Source: Hymenolepis diminuta (taxonomy: Eukaryota > Platyhelminthes > Cestoda > Cyclophyllidea > Hymenolepididae). From it: a stretch of 64,000 nt of DNA. Position 1 is the first letter of the stretch, and every line of letters starts with the position of its first letter. The DNA lies in the NCBI GenBank assembly GCA_900708905.1, contig CAADRB010000015.1:2189820-2253819 (forward strand), given 5' to 3'. Both the position numbers and the translations under genes were made by a program. This document shows, piece after piece, positions 26,833 through 40,135 of the stretch. The notes under the pieces were generated by a model, which saw only the letters and a program-made list of their open reading frames with translations, searched no databases and was not told where the DNA came from.

Positions 26833-29800
26833 ACGAAAAGCAATCACTTAGTTTTGAACACTTGCCATTATATTAAGTACCCTCGGGTGCCGTAATAGTA
26901 TGCATTATCAACAGAATCAGGAATTCGAAGGAGAGACATCTAGAGAGGAAGTAAATAATTTTACTTATGACATCTGAAGTAAAACTCCAAAACAGTTAAG
27001 AAACATAACTACATCTAGTGGAGTCACTCAGGCTAACAACAAACATATGAAGGCGTTAGATAAACAAATATCATAGGATAAAATCATATGGAGATGAGGT
27101 GACGCAGCGAGTAATACCAAGTCAGATGGTAATGATAGGTTAGTTCAAGACACTACAAATTTCATACAAAAATGATGCCCATATAATCTCAACACTAATT
27201 GTTTATCAAAATAAAACCTCTCATATGTGAACTAATAGGCAAAGTATCTCTTGGCTAATAATTATTTCTAATTGCAAACACCAAAAAATAACACCGTAGA
27301 AATTTAAATGCTAATCTATGTTTGTATTACATCTATTAGAAAAAATGGGAAGTGAATTTTGATAACCCCGGTCGTGAAAATTTTGAAAATTTCTCCTGAG
27401 TTCGACTAGTAACCGGTGCCAATTTGTTCTTTAGACCTCCTCTGCTTGAAATTTTGAAAGCTTAGCTTCGAAACCTACATAGTGGAAAATTCTAACTCTC
27501 GCGTCTTCATCCAACTTGTGGGGCTGTTCGTCATCATGAGTTAAAATAATGACCGCTTTTGGTGATGCGTAAATTTTTTTCTTGAATTAATCAGTATGAG
27601 TAATCATTAGCGTTAAAGCTCTCGGAATTCTACAATCATTACAACCAACACCCGTTTCCAATCATCTTACTCTTATCTCATACAAAAATCAGTATATTTA
27701 CAAGTAAGCCAGCCATTTATGTCCTATCTATTTGATTTTAAAATTATCATAATTATTGCACACTCTCTGAACATGTCACAGTAAAATCGAGGGGGCTGGA
27801 TGAGGACAACAACAACAAATCATTGCACTATCATGTCTGAATAAACAGAATAGGTAAGTGATTATCTCCAGAGCGTCTTTGACTTAATTGGCCAAAGTTC
27901 ACCATCACGAGTGCATGATGAAAAGTTAACCGAGTGTTTCTTTCCCACGCTCTTTCTATATCTCTAACTCTATTTACACTATTTTTATGCACCATAACAC
28001 CGCGTAAACTCAAATTTATCAAGCGAAACACGGAGAAAGGTTGAGGATCCTTTGACTTTTATAAATAACAAATTGTTTAGGTCGCTGAACGATGACAGTG
28101 AAAAAAACTCTGCTGTAGTTCGTTGAACCATGGAAAGTTAGAGAATGGGACCTGATATACGGTGGGAATTTAATGAAAAGGTGGCTATTGAAAAGGTGGG
28201 AACCTGTATACATGTTGTGCCATTAAGAACTTATGTCACAAATAAAGAATGGATTTGTGTTCCACTAATGTTATTGAGAATAATACTGTGATATTAGAAT
28301 GTTAATCATTGAACTTTCTTTCGAATTCTTGATAACACAATTTAGCGTTCGTTTTTGCAATTCAGTGAACGCAAATTCGAACATGTCTGGTGATTGACGT
28401 GTTATGGAATGATTGAAAAGTAAATAATTTAGTCATTATGTAACAGCTTAATTCAATGGAAAAACAGACATTTTTTAATGAGGGAAAAGGAAAAGCATCT
28501 TAATTTGGATAATAGCAAAATAATCTGACAACTGGTAAAGAGACAGGTTCGGTTAGAGATTAATAATAAAGTTAGGGTATTAAAGAGTCTAACTGGGGTT
28601 CCAAATATTTACCTATTGATTAGTCCACTGCTTCACATTTCAATATTTAAACTATTATTTGCCCCTTATGGATTACAGAACAAATTCTTGTCCACAAGAT
28701 CAAGGGCCTATTGACTGGTTGATTGGTTGGGATGGTTGGTCGCACAATTTCGATACATTTTTGCTAATGCCTAATTAGATACTAACTAACAAGGTTTTAA
28801 CATAGGAAAGCCCTGAATGTATTCCAATAAACCTTAGGACGCATATTAAATGGTGCTTTATTTGAATATCAAAATGTAACCAAGCTTAAATTGCTTAAAC
28901 CTTAAACTTATGGAGTTGGGTTTTAGGTGGCAGTTTGTGCCAGACTTTGCATCGATCTGACCATTTACTTCTGTAATGAAATTTCATCACTGCTATACTT
29001 GAGCAGCCGTTTTCCGAATATCAAAGCGTGCTGATAACTTGGCATGTTCTTGAACATTTAAACGTCCGAGGATCTTTATATCTTTAGTGCTAGGAAGTCT
29101 AATCAAATATTTTCGGTGCACTCAAAAGAAACTCACAAGTTTCATCTCTTCTGAGCAAGATTTTCGAATATTGGATTCCCACGCTCACATCTGAATACGT
29201 AATACCTCCTGTGAAGAACTTATAGCTGCAGTAATTTGCTAACCAGGCAGTCAATCATTTATCACATACCCAATCCTATAAAACAAAATCTATTTTGTTA
29301 ATAATGGAAAACTCTCGTTTGAGTTAAAAAGTCATCTAAATTCGTCCTGAGGTCTGAGTGGTGTTGGCCTTTATAAAGACCAGCTGAGCCATTATTAACT
29401 GTACATATCTAAAAGATACTTTACTCCGGTTACTTATACCTACTAAGCATTTTGTGCCATTTCAGAGAAGACGATAGTTTATGATATTAAATTATGATTG
29501 ATTCAAATAATAAACTGCAAAGAAAATTCCTGAACATTCCTTTCATCGCCATTTATCAAATACAGGAATTTCAAAGTAAGAAATTTAATTCGTAAATCTA
29601 CCTTTTACCTTAAAAGTAATCAATCAATCATTAGATAAGAATATCTTGTATTTAATTGCAAGAAGTACTGTCATTAGACAGAACCGTTCTCATGGTACGT
29701 CATTAATTGACAAAACCACTTATTGTTCTTTCAATCACAAATACATAATTAACCATAACCCAATCATCGGCTCGTTCTTGTTGTCAACTTAACTCATCTG

Positions 29801-29991
29801 GAAAGAGCCATTCGAGTCGAGTGCAATTCGAGGACTGAATAACTTCACCTGTCAACGAGCCAGGAGTATTTTGGTTCTCCCATAAATGTTTCCCTTCAGT
29901 GCACAAAATTTGAGTCGTCAAGGTGACAGATGAATAAAAAAATAGAAATTGTGTGGGAAAGCAGCTGGGCATTGGGGTAAGTAGGGTTGGC

Positions 29992-30010
29992 TTGATTGAT
30001 TGATTGATTT
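29992..30010. repeat. (TTGA)n microsatellite
   Basis: Between four and five perfect TTGA units. Simple sequence. Confidence 0.8.
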
Positions 30011-31513
30011 GGGGTTGTCAAGTTTTGTGCATGACGGACTCTTAAAATCCTCTAAATTCCCACGTTGAAGTGCGTATGATGGAGAAAACATGGGACCGAA
30101 AAACTCTGGGATATGACCGAGTACTTCTCCTGTCGGTCTTTTTTGTTTATTAAATTGGCCCTATACCAACTCACTCGGACATGTTCTTTTTAATTTTCGC
30201 CCACATAGAGTAAGAAAATTAAGATGAATCTAATTCATGTTTAAATAGTTAAAGAGGTAGGTAAAGTGATATCGTGGGACTTTCGCGATATCTTAAGATT
30301 CCTTCCAGTTAATTTTTACAGTTTCCGAATAAATTTGCATATAAAATGGAAATCTTTTTATATCTAAATGAGTGATTATAAACTAATTGTATGAAAATTT
30401 AGTTTCCCCCCTTATCAGCTGACTTCATTTTCACTGATCGAGTCCTAATGAATGTCTTAAGTGTATATAAACAGCAGACCGAGTGGTGACCTATGCCAAA
30501 GAATCAGTATTTGGCGGCTTGGTGAGCAATAAATGTCAAAAGATCTTAACAAGTAGTAATTGATTTCCAAAGTCCAGTTTAGTGGTTATAATTAATAACT
30601 TCTTACGCGATGTGTTTGCCCTCCATCTGGAATGAATGAATGAAAATGATACTTGTGTATGCGCAATTTGTCGGCGTCTTTAAACCATCAAAAGACCCGA
30701 CACACACCACTTAAGTTTGCCGATTATTATAGTGACTGATGCCCCATCAAGGGAATTTAACCATAACCTCTTGCCCTTGTCGAAGTCATAGTTCTTATTT
30801 TCAAATATTTTTAAACTGATTCCTAAGTCGACCGTGGACAGTGCTTATTTTTCTACCTGCGTCCTGAGCACAGATGTAGAATCCCATCTGGTTAAAAAAC
30901 TCAAATTTAACAGTATTTTTTTTAATTGATTTGTTTTTCCCGTATCCAGATGTTCACCGATTGATTTTGAGTCTGTGACACGAGACCTGTCAGATATATA
31001 CCGATTCATGCCTGGTTGATAAATTATCAATTAACTATTATCCTCTAGATCACAATTAATGCCAGAAGTTCACGTAATTATGCTTTTGAATATGTCTTTC
31101 TAGCTTGACCAAGCAGGAGAATTAGTAAACCTTTTTTCAGGATACTAAAAGCCAAATTCCTCACCTTGAATAGTTAATTTGATGCCGTTCTTATTGTAAA
31201 AAATTAAGAATCAGTAAATAGGCAGGAATTTAGAGTGCAAATCCTCCACTGCTGTATATTACTATATAAATGAAGAGCTGCGTTGGAGGGACAAATATTG
31301 TAATAGCATTTAAACTAGACTCAAGTCCTTGATACTGAACATAACTGAAAACCTTTTAACTGCTGTAACTATAATATTAAATTCCATGTTAAAATGCCCT
31401 TTTTATAGTCACATTTGTTATTATGTATGAAGATACAATTGAATCCAAAGGGCATAACTAACTGCTCGATTAGATTAACCAGTCAAAAACTCTGATATTG
31501 GGACTATGAGCGC

Positions 31514-31529
31514 ACCCAGAATTCTGGGT
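31514..31529. repeat. Perfect 16-base palindrome
   Basis: ACCCAGAATTCTGGGT is fully self-complementary, with no loop. It could be a dimeric-protein site or chance. Confidence 0.5.
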
Positions 31530-33108
31530 ACCATGTCATGTAAATTGAGCCTTGGAAAATCTGGCTGTTACAATATGAATTATATCCGTTGTGAACAACT
31601 CAATGCTGTCAGAATTCAAAGACATTATATATATTCTAATGCTATCAAAAGGCCAAACCTTGCAGTGGTATTCAAAAGCTTATAATGGGCTCCCCTCCAG
31701 AGATTCTGAGCAATTGTGTTTTCAAACAACATAAATGCTAATATTTCTCCTTTTAACCATCGGCATTTCGGACTAAATATCATTTCCTTCTTGAAGGTAA
31801 ATTCGGTATAGTGGACATATGATTTTAAGTTCAGAAATTCGCTTTTAACCGAGGTGTTAATTAGATTCTAAAACAGCCTATTTGTTTATTATTCTATCCC
31901 AAACCCTTATTTACCATCAATCTCTATTTATTTAACAAGCTAATATTTACGCCATACAATAAAGATTAATTGAGTGTCGGATTCTTCTTGATATGTGTAA
32001 TTTTTCTTCCTAGTTCCAAAGCCCAAGAATTTGAGGATTACTTTTATTTTGATTCCTTTCTAATATCAGTTAATTTATCATTGATAATCACAGCAGCTAT
32101 AATAGTCTATGAATTTCATACGTTCGTTTTTTCTGCATAATAGTATAGTTAACATTTTCTGAGAATTTGCTTGAGCTAATTTAACTATGAAATGATTGGC
32201 ATTGCGAAATTCGCCTGTAAAATAAAATTTTGACTGATCTTTCTTCTCATCTCACTTGACTTCCACGGTTCTTCAAAGTCCATTTTGGAAAATGGACACA
32301 TTTCCTCCAAAAGTAACCTATTTTTATCTCGCTCGCAAAAGATATTCATTTCAGCTGAATTAGTCGTGCTAAAGCGCTCAAAAATGATTATTATAGCTAA
32401 ACGAATCTAACACCGATGGACTCTTTGAGCCAACTTCGTTCATGATTCACTTACGGTATAAATAACTTATAAAGGGTAGACATTGCAATTAAATTCGCCC
32501 TACTAAAATATCATTACTAATTTATGACCAATCTATTCTCAAAGCCTAATTGTATTAAAGCCAAGTTAGATTTTATAATAATACGCATCACATGGCTAAT
32601 TTAACTCAAAATATATCCTAGTTTTCTGCGCTCATTTTACTAATAGATTAGCGCCAAGAAACCCCATCCAATCTAACCACTTAGCTCACGTTAAAAGAAA
32701 ACACAAGTTCGTTTTGATAAAGATAAGCTCATATTTGTTTAAATTAACCTCGCCTTTTGGGCTTGTACAAGAAGGCTTAAATACGCATATGGAGGGGAAA
32801 TATGGGTAGAGGAAATTATATATGCACTTTGAATAGGTATATATAGAGAGAACTGGACAGAAGATATTTCGGGATCAAGCAAGAGAGAGATAACGACAAC
32901 AGGAAGATTGCTCGGATCGATTTGATTTCCCCTAACAACGAGATCAGTGCATTGGACGGACAAACATAAAATTGGGAAGGAGGGAAGAGGGGACTCAATT
33001 ACACAAAACAAATGCGCGTTCCCCTTCATTGTATTTTCGATATTCTCTGAAAGACTAGGTCAAGTGCGTGTAAGGGGGGATAAAGTAACGAGGTGCAGAG
33101 GAAAGAAT

Positions 33109-35366
33109 TTATCGATTAGCGGCCCCCGTCAGTCCCTCGCCATAACCGCCAGGACGAAAAAGGTTCAACCAAGCGAGGAAAAGGGAGTTGGGATCAGAGG
33201 GAATCATGGGAAACTGTATAGGAGCAGGAGGAATTTGATTTTCGGGGACTTTTTGTAGCAACTTTGCGTAGAAAGAGGCCAGATCGAATGGAGAGGTACT
33301 TGTAGGAGGAATTATTGGGGTTGGTTGTGGTGGGGGAGGAAGAGGGGGTAAAGGGGTTACTGCCGCTTCTGTTTGCTGTTTATGAAGAGACGCCAAATGC
33401 GTGTAGATATGCTGAACCAGACTGCTCATATCTGAACATACATGACCACAATACAGACACTGAGTACTAGGATCGGAAATACTTCCTTGAAGTATCTTTG
33501 ATTGTTGCTGTTGATGTTCAAGCAAAAGATTCGCTTCAGCAGCACGGCGCTCAGATAAGGAATGGGCAATTGACACTAGAAGTTCACGTAGACTGTCTGG
33601 AGAAGCACCCAGCAGGCTACCGACACTGAAGAATGCTTCAAGAGAGTTTGAACCCGCTGAATTGCACGAGTCAATAGGCATAGATAGACCAGCAGTTGCC
33701 AGACTCTTCATGAACTCAAAGTAAGTGGGATTAATGCTAGGTGCTTGGGATACATTCGGGGGAGGTGGGGAAATGTGGGAGGGTGGAGTTGATCTCAGAG
33801 AAGAAGGAGAGACCGAGGAAGAAGATGTAGAAAGGGGAGAAGAATGGGAGGATAAATGCGAGGAAAAGTCGAGTGGTTTAGAGGTTCCAGATGTCCTTCC
33901 GAAACTTTGCCTCCTTGCTCGCTTAGGAGGTTTTACACCGGACTGAGATGAAGCTGCTGGGCCATATTTGGAAGTAGGGGGTTGCACGTCAATGGCCTTA
34001 TTGCTACGCTTCTGTCGTTCACCAACAAGACTTATTGGATTCGGTGTAGGACTGGGGGTTTTCAGACTAGAAGAAAGTCGGGCAAGTTGGATTAGGGAAT
34101 TTGAGGAAGGTGGAATGTACAATCCAGAATCTTGCGCTGAGGTCGAAGGCGGATGGGGTAAAGAGTTTGATTGAGTCGTTTTTGGGCTGTGTTGAGTTGT
34201 CGCACTAAGAGGAGGGAAAGTGTGAACAGGAGGAACCATTGTGGTAAAGGCCTTAGCAACACTTCGGCTCGGAAACACCTTGTTGAGTGAACTTGAGATA
34301 GAGAAGGGATTGTTGCTGCTAGGTGACTTTACTGTTCCATTTGCAGATGACTTCACAGAACTGCCGGACAGTGAGGAGGTAGTCGAAGAGGATGACTTTG
34401 TTTCAACACCGATATTCTGGCAGGTGCGCGCCAATAGAAGAAGGGGATTTTGTCCGAGGAAATCGTTCTACAAAACGCAAAGAAAGACCGATCAGGGAGA
34501 AGTATTAATCATTCGCACTGGTAGATTAAAACTGCTTTTCTACTTGTGCACTACCGAAATCTAACCAATATGTGTGAATGTCTGTAAGTGTGACATAGAG
34601 ACTAGACTGCTTTTGCGTGGTGGGGAGAGGCAGAGGGTAGACGTTATCTACTCCCAGATGCGAAGTCATTAATCTTCTGACTGTTGTGGCCACCATATAC
34701 ACACCTGGTGGCAAATGTATGAGGATAGTCGAAAATTCTTTGATGTCTCCTTTCTTTAACTACTCACAAAGGAAATATCGAGGATGAAGGCAATAACTGC
34801 CTACGGATGAAGATTTACATTATCTAACTAAACACACATCTAGAGATGGAAAATTATGCTTTTTTGTATTTGTATACGCACACTCGTAACTGTCAATTAG
34901 GTGGTGACGGATAGATAAAAGATAGATGGTCGGATGGAAGAAAAAAGATAGACAAATTGCTTGCTTGTTTATTTATTTGTTAGAGAGGGAAAATTTTAAA
35001 TTTCTAAAACTCTGCGACAATTTTACTGCCGCTATAACCTTTGACATCAGTACACAGTTAGAACTGTCACCACAAATATACACAATCTTGATTTGCTCGA
35101 GTGTCGGTCACATCTATCCCCACTTGACAGCTGACAGTTAGCAAATGAAGGGTGATAGACGACCCTAACACCTATCAAATCTCTCCGGTTAGACGAATAA
35201 ATTTTTAACTATATCTACAAGATGAAATCCCCTGCAAAATTAAATAAGTATCTACAAATATGAAAACAGAGGGAAATTAAACATCATTAATCAAGAAACA
35301 ACTCACTACATTTTTCTTATCCGAATCGAAGTGATCAGGTTGGATATAGGCGGATACTTCACTCAT
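33109..35366 (-). CDS. Single-C2H2 zinc-finger transcription regulator with an Sp/NET-like N-terminal box; two exons
   Basis: The coding sequence joins 35307-35366 (exon 1, 20 codons) to 33109-34467 (exon 2), giving 472 residues. The ATG is at 35366. Exon 1 ends at a consensus GTGAGT donor, exon 2 begins after TTTTGTAG, and the junction is phase 0. Just past the junction, residues 27-39 (NPLLLLARTCQNI) resemble the Sp box (SPLALLAATCS-type) of Sp1-family and NET-family (Noc, Elbow, ZNF703/503) regulators. Residues 40-200 are Ser/Thr/Pro-rich. A basic KPPKRARR at 199-206 is a likely nuclear localisation signal, and an HQQQQ stretch precedes the finger. One C2H2 finger of CX2CX12HX3H form lies at 357-377. 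A Pro-rich linker and a SPFDLASFYAKLLQK segment follow. No FKPY Groucho motif and no triple Sp fingers are present, so it is neither a standard Sp nor a standard NET protein. Nuclear DNA or co-factor binding is inferred. The gene model is strong; the family assignment is moderate. Confidence 0.85.
34468..35306 (-). other. Intron 1 of the zinc-finger gene
   Basis: This 839-base intron has a GTGAGT donor and a TTTTGTAG acceptor. It separates the 20-codon first exon from the Sp-like box. It contains two adjacent sites, TTGACAG and CTGACAG, at 35124-35137, the same motif that recurs upstream of the gene. I see no further exon inside it. The 62-codon minus-strand frame at 34526-34714 has no motif and no well-placed splice sites. 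Alternative upstream or internal first exons cannot be excluded without transcript data. Confidence 0.65.
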
Positions 35367-35640
35367 GATGATAGATGAAGAATAAATCCGCTGATGTATG
35401 ATTGAGTAGTAGTCTTACTTGGAGACTGACAGCAGATGACTGCAAGATAAAGAATTCTGAGAGAGTCCCTGAACAACACCTCACAAGAAGTCGGCTTTTC
35501 ATAAATGACTCCTTGATGTCTCTAAGGCATCAATTCACGTTTACATCTTGACCAATCGCAGCTCACTTCATGCTGATTGGCTGTCAGTAAAATCTGCTAA
35601 CCAATCACACCGCACACTCCACGTGTCCAATGAAATGCAC
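35367..35640 (-). promoter_or_regulatory. Probable promoter / 5' leader of the zinc-finger gene with clustered CCAAT boxes
   Basis: The stretch immediately upstream of the start codon contains four CCAAT cores within about 80 bases, on both strands: near 35552, 35576 (as ATTGG), 35601 and 35628. A CACGTG-type E-box lies near 35619, and CTGACAG motifs at 35426-35432 and 35581-35587 (inverted). Clustered CCAAT boxes are a known hallmark of NF-Y-bound promoters. No clear TATA box is visible at a sensible distance. Promoter activity is inferred from position and motif density. Confidence 0.5.
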
Positions 35641-35979
35641 GCTGTGTGAATGATAGCGATGTCGATTTGATGGAATTGTGGGATGACATGTGCCATCTCC
35701 TGCCACCCTCTCCCCCTTCTTTCCTTCTTATTATGCAGCCTTCACAGAGCGCGATCTGCGATGACGAGCTGTCACTCCCCTATTTGTAAAATAGGTAGAT
35801 AGGATTGAACTTCTCGCATTATTCTATGTAATAAATCGAACCTTACTGCACTATCTTGATTCACTTCACAAACCATTATTAACCCCCAAAGTGCAGTTAT
35901 TTAGAATGTTTAATAGGGTACAAATTCCTGAAACTTGAATAGTTTTGTTTATGTTGAGAGTCTGAAATTTGACGGCTCA

Positions 35980-36050
35980 AAAGGAATTGACAGGTAATGT
36001 CTCTCTCGCTAAAGCTACCATAAATGGCTCTTTATGTTGATTGACAGTGA
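35980..36050. promoter_or_regulatory. TALE-homeodomain site pair upstream of the zinc-finger gene
   Basis: An exact TGATTGACAG sits at 36038-36047, which is the well-known composite PBX-MEIS/PREP recognition sequence. A second TTGACAGG core lies 50 bases away at 35987-35994. Both are about 620-680 bases upstream of the zinc-finger start codon. The match is seen directly; binding is inferred. Confidence 0.4.
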
Positions 36051-36409
36051 CATATAATGTCCCATTTCATTCTGTGCGCATTAAAATGCCATATAAAAAT
36101 CTGGCAGTTATATCGCATGTCACACAATCAGCCAGAACAAACATGACAATTCCCACAATTAGCTGATTGTCACTGAAGAAAAAAGTAAGAATTAGGTAGA
36201 AACGATTTCCACACAAATGAATCAGTCATGGGCATATCTCCCATATCACTCTCTAAGTATATGCGTAATCTATTGTATATGTCCTGTAATTTATGGAAGG
36301 TGGTCATAAACCCTCTTACTGATTTATTGACCTTGGAGGAGTGAGAGAGGAGATTGGGAAGGGGAGAATAGGGACATTCACATGTCCTGGTGCAAATATA
36401 TATCTATCT

Positions 36410-36427
36410 TCCCCCTCTCCCCCCCTC
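36410..36427. repeat. Pyrimidine/C-rich tract
   Basis: CCCCCTCTCCCCCCCCTC-like low-complexity tract about 1 kb upstream of the zinc-finger gene. It could be a promoter-region pyrimidine tract or simple sequence. Confidence 0.6.
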
Positions 36428-39400
36428 AGATTACTTAGCTAAACAGCAAAATTAATCCTTTAAAAATCTCTCAATCCCCATCTACCGGGCAAAACTAGAT
36501 TATTACAAACCTCTTGCATGACTCAGCAATTAATTTATCGATTTTGTTCTACTGCGAGGTAAAGTTACAGCTGTTAACCGATCGATTTTCAGAGCTGGAA
36601 TGAAAATGGCTAAATAGGATCAGTGCTATTTTTAGAGTTTAAAGAGAAATTTATTTCAAACTTATTTTGAAAAGAATTCCACTTAATAATTATGAGAATA
36701 ACTAGGCTTCTTTGAGTTGTTCATTATAGAAGTGTTCTAACAAGTGTGAATTATGTGCCGCCGATGCATTTTTTGGATAGTTATCGTATTTCGATATTTT
36801 TTACTGGGTATGATATTTTTGCCCAGTTTCTCCTTCTCTCGCATACGTTCATCACGTCTCTCCTAGGTCCTCGAAAAGACAGCTTTTTATCAAGAGAATA
36901 AGGTATTATTAGTCAAATTTTTCTACTTTTTTCCTGTCGGAGGACATGATTGATGTAAAGAAAGAGAAAAATATCGAGAACACTTTACAGACTCTGATAG
37001 AAAACAGATACGTATTCGGGCAGGAGTATTGACTCAATATGAGTCCGAAATGTGAAGCCCCAAGGGACCGTGAATCATCTGTGAGTTGTCAGGGTGACTT
37101 GGGGGTTGTCAGAGAGTGGGGAAACAAAGCACTAGACTCTTATCACAGCACAAACAAGCTCTCGAGCGGATTAGGTTAGTTTAGGTGAAAAGGGGAGTCC
37201 CCTATTGGTCTGACGCACTTGACAAGTACCCCAGATAAGGGACGCACTCACTAATGGAGGAGGAATGAGAGTGTCTGATAGTTTACCCTAATTAACTTCT
37301 GGCTAACCCAAAGGTAATCAAGGAGATGCTTGGGAAGTGCCATAATCCAACAAGTTTTCTCATTTAGAGAGAGGCAGAAATTTTCGTGATTTCCGGTGGA
37401 CAGTATTTTACGTTATGTGGGTGGCTCCAAGGGTCGTTTAATGTGGACCATTTGGTCGTCCCAAAATTAGTTTTAGCACCGGGATTGATGATGCTTCATC
37501 ACATCGAATAACGGGATGAGGGAAAGGCATAAAACGTTCCATGAAAGATCAAAGAAGACCATTTCAAAGACCGCACTTACATCTGAAGATCCTGTGCGAT
37601 CCTACTCGATTTTGCGATGTTAGAGATAATCTTTGATGGCATTACCCTATATTTTGAATCATCTCTAGAGGTGGTAGTGGTGGCGTTTATTTTCTTGTTG
37701 GTGTTGTACTTTTTATACTTCTTCTTGTGCACTTTTGCCATGCCGTTATGGATACATTCCATTAAGTTTATTTTGCATATATATCCATCGAGGCGGATAT
37801 CATTTAACCATTAAGGAGGTAAAAAGTCCATTTTTAAGCATTTTGAAAATAATTAAGCTTGACAACGCTTCACATCGTTAATTTTCCGATGGCATTGGAA
37901 TTTTGCTTTGGAACTTCTTATCTACCACATGTGAAATATAGCTTTTTCTTTGCTTGGAATTAGAAATGCTGTAATACATCAATGTGTATTTGAATAGTTA
38001 ACGAGCTTGACAATGAAATGCATGGCTTTCAATGAAAACGTTAATGCAGGGAAAAGAAAGTAGAATTTGAAAATTGAGTCTTGAAAACTAAACAATTTCA
38101 ATTTATATTGATTTAACTTTGTCCTAAGAATATTTTAGGCTTGGGATCTTTGACAACTTTTAATTGGATAGTTTAGAAGTGTGGAAATAGTGCTTGGAGA
38201 TACTTTTATATTAATTCGTATTTTCTTAATTATGCTTTTAAAACATTTCGAATTTGCTTAAAAGCTAAAGAAAGGGTACATTTGGAATTGCAGACGAGTA
38301 GAATAATGGCCCACTCCCATCATTATAGCTACAGAGCTATTAGCTAGAAGGAATATGCAAAGACTTGCTGTTGTGTAAATAAAATCGCTAACCAATATGA
38401 GCCTTTTCTTTTCCCGATATTTTCTGATAATTTAAGAAAAATTTATTTATTTTAATTAAAAGTCCCTTAATCCGAATATTCCCATTCCCAGAGACCATAT
38501 CAGTACTTTTAATGACAAATGAAAAATACGCGTATTTGGAAACCCGCAAGCTTAGAAGTGGCTTCAAGAAATGTTAGTTGGTACTTATAAATATGTTCAC
38601 TTGTGTAGAAAATAAAGGGAAGATAAATTCTTTCAATCAGTTATTAGAAGCATCAATCTAGACAAAAGATACTATTTTTAACTTCTATCAGTAGTTTCGA
38701 TAACTGATATGACTCAGTTCAAAAAGGAGATAAATTCAAGATTTAAGGTCATAAACTTTTTTGATCATAAATATGTTGCAGGGATTTGTGATATGATCAA
38801 GAAGAATTAGGTTGAATTTTTATTTTCTCGACTTTTAATATTAACAAATTTGTGACAAAATATATCCATCTTGATGAAAATGTCATGATTCCGACGTCAC
38901 ATCGGAAGGCCGATCTGATTGAGAACGCTGGTTATCTATTACCGAAATATAAGAAATGCTTGAAGTAGTCTTTTTCTTCTAAATGACTGTCTCACAATAC
39001 ATAACATTAGTTGGGATGATATGTTGAGAATAACCATTCTCTGTGCATGTTTGAGTATCGGCGGTAAAAGTGTAGACAAATACATGCAAGGAGACAAGCT
39101 AAACAAACCATGTGTATCTATAAAGACAGGCATTTCGAGATGTACGCTTATACTTTCAAACCAATCCGAAATGGGTCTCGGAACTGCAACCAAATGATAG
39201 CAAATTGCAATTTGTGAAGACCGAGATAAGGTGTATATTTTGCCCAATGGTCTTCAAAATGAAGTTTCAACGCCTTCGAATATTCCTCTAGGCAGGACGG
39301 CCATAAGAATAAAGACAGCAATATGATCCACTTTTTGGATTTTATCTTCTTTGGTTATGAAATACAATTTTTAAAGCTACGCAAATGGATAAAATGTAAG

Positions 39401-39939
39401 GACTGCTTAAAACTATTCTTTCAGAGTAACAGAAGAGCCCACATTTAATAAAATCTGTTCATTTTAATTACGGTCTTCATTTTGAAGATAGACCTGAACC
39501 AAAGTCAAAAGCGGATTAGCTCATACGCCTTTAACTAACAAAGCTGAGTTAATGGCGTTTTGCTAGGACACAGGACATAAGGTCTATATATGGATAATAT
39601 TTCCGGGGTGAGTAAATTGTGCACAAAAGCTGAGTAGTAGACGCATAATTCTTCCTTTCTTAGCAGACGGCTAGACATATAATGAAAGATATTGCGGCGG
39701 CGTGGCGTGCGATAAACATTAAGCATATAACAGACACATACAGAGAGAGAGAACCCCACACAGTCCTCGCACCATTATGCGGGAAAACCATTTTTCTCCA
39801 TCCCAGTGTCTAGACGAGTATTACTGGGGTATGCTCCCCAGCGAACGCTCCTCTGGGGTATATTTTATTACAAGTAATAACTTTAATAGAATATGGCTCT
39901 GTCATCATGTAACGGAGGAAATAAATTGTGCCTTCTTCC

Positions 39940-40135
39940 CCGTCCCGACCACATTCCAGTCTTCGGTTGACAGGTCACACCGCCGCACTCTATGGTGCTG
40001 GTTGTCAGTTGACATATCTGACAGCTGCATGGCATACAAGTTAAACCGCACAGGGGAAATATGACGCGTCGGTAATGTTGCAAACCCCTGTCGAAAAGGG
40101 TCGGATGAAGGGACATAGTTAACCCCCACCTGTCA
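39940..40135. promoter_or_regulatory. GC-richer block with TGACAG sites
   Basis: TTGACAGG near 39967, then GTTGTCAGTTGACATATCTG and a following ACAGCTGC near 40003-40029, and CCTGTCAAAAGG near 40129, sit in DNA richer in C and G than its flanks. Open frames on both strands here overlap each other and carry no motif. A regulatory block is more likely than a gene. Confidence 0.25.

Larger units (their letters stand above)
23720..33108. other. Non-coding stretch downstream of the zinc-finger gene
   Basis: It contains the decayed transposon fragment (25985), hairpin (26806), microsatellite (29992) and palindrome (31514). The 3' end of the zinc-finger transcript should lie in the last few hundred bases. 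No AATAAA is seen on the minus strand close to the stop; a weak AATACA variant lies near 33031-33036. Confidence 0.5.

Noticed and set aside
28711..28755. GATGGTTGGTCGCACAATTT resembling the SINE-like tail, and a similar GATTGGTTGTCGCACAAAAC at 559-578
   Set aside because: The tRNA-like head is absent in both places, and the match is short enough to be chance.
33725..34564. Several plus-strand open frames opposite the zinc-finger gene
   Set aside because: They are shadows of the Ser/Pro-rich codons of the real gene on the other strand.
39249..39491. 13-base inverted pair CTTCAAAATGAAG / CTTCATTTTGAAG as possible terminal repeats of a small transposon
   Set aside because: Matching stops at 13 bases and no target-site duplication flanks it.
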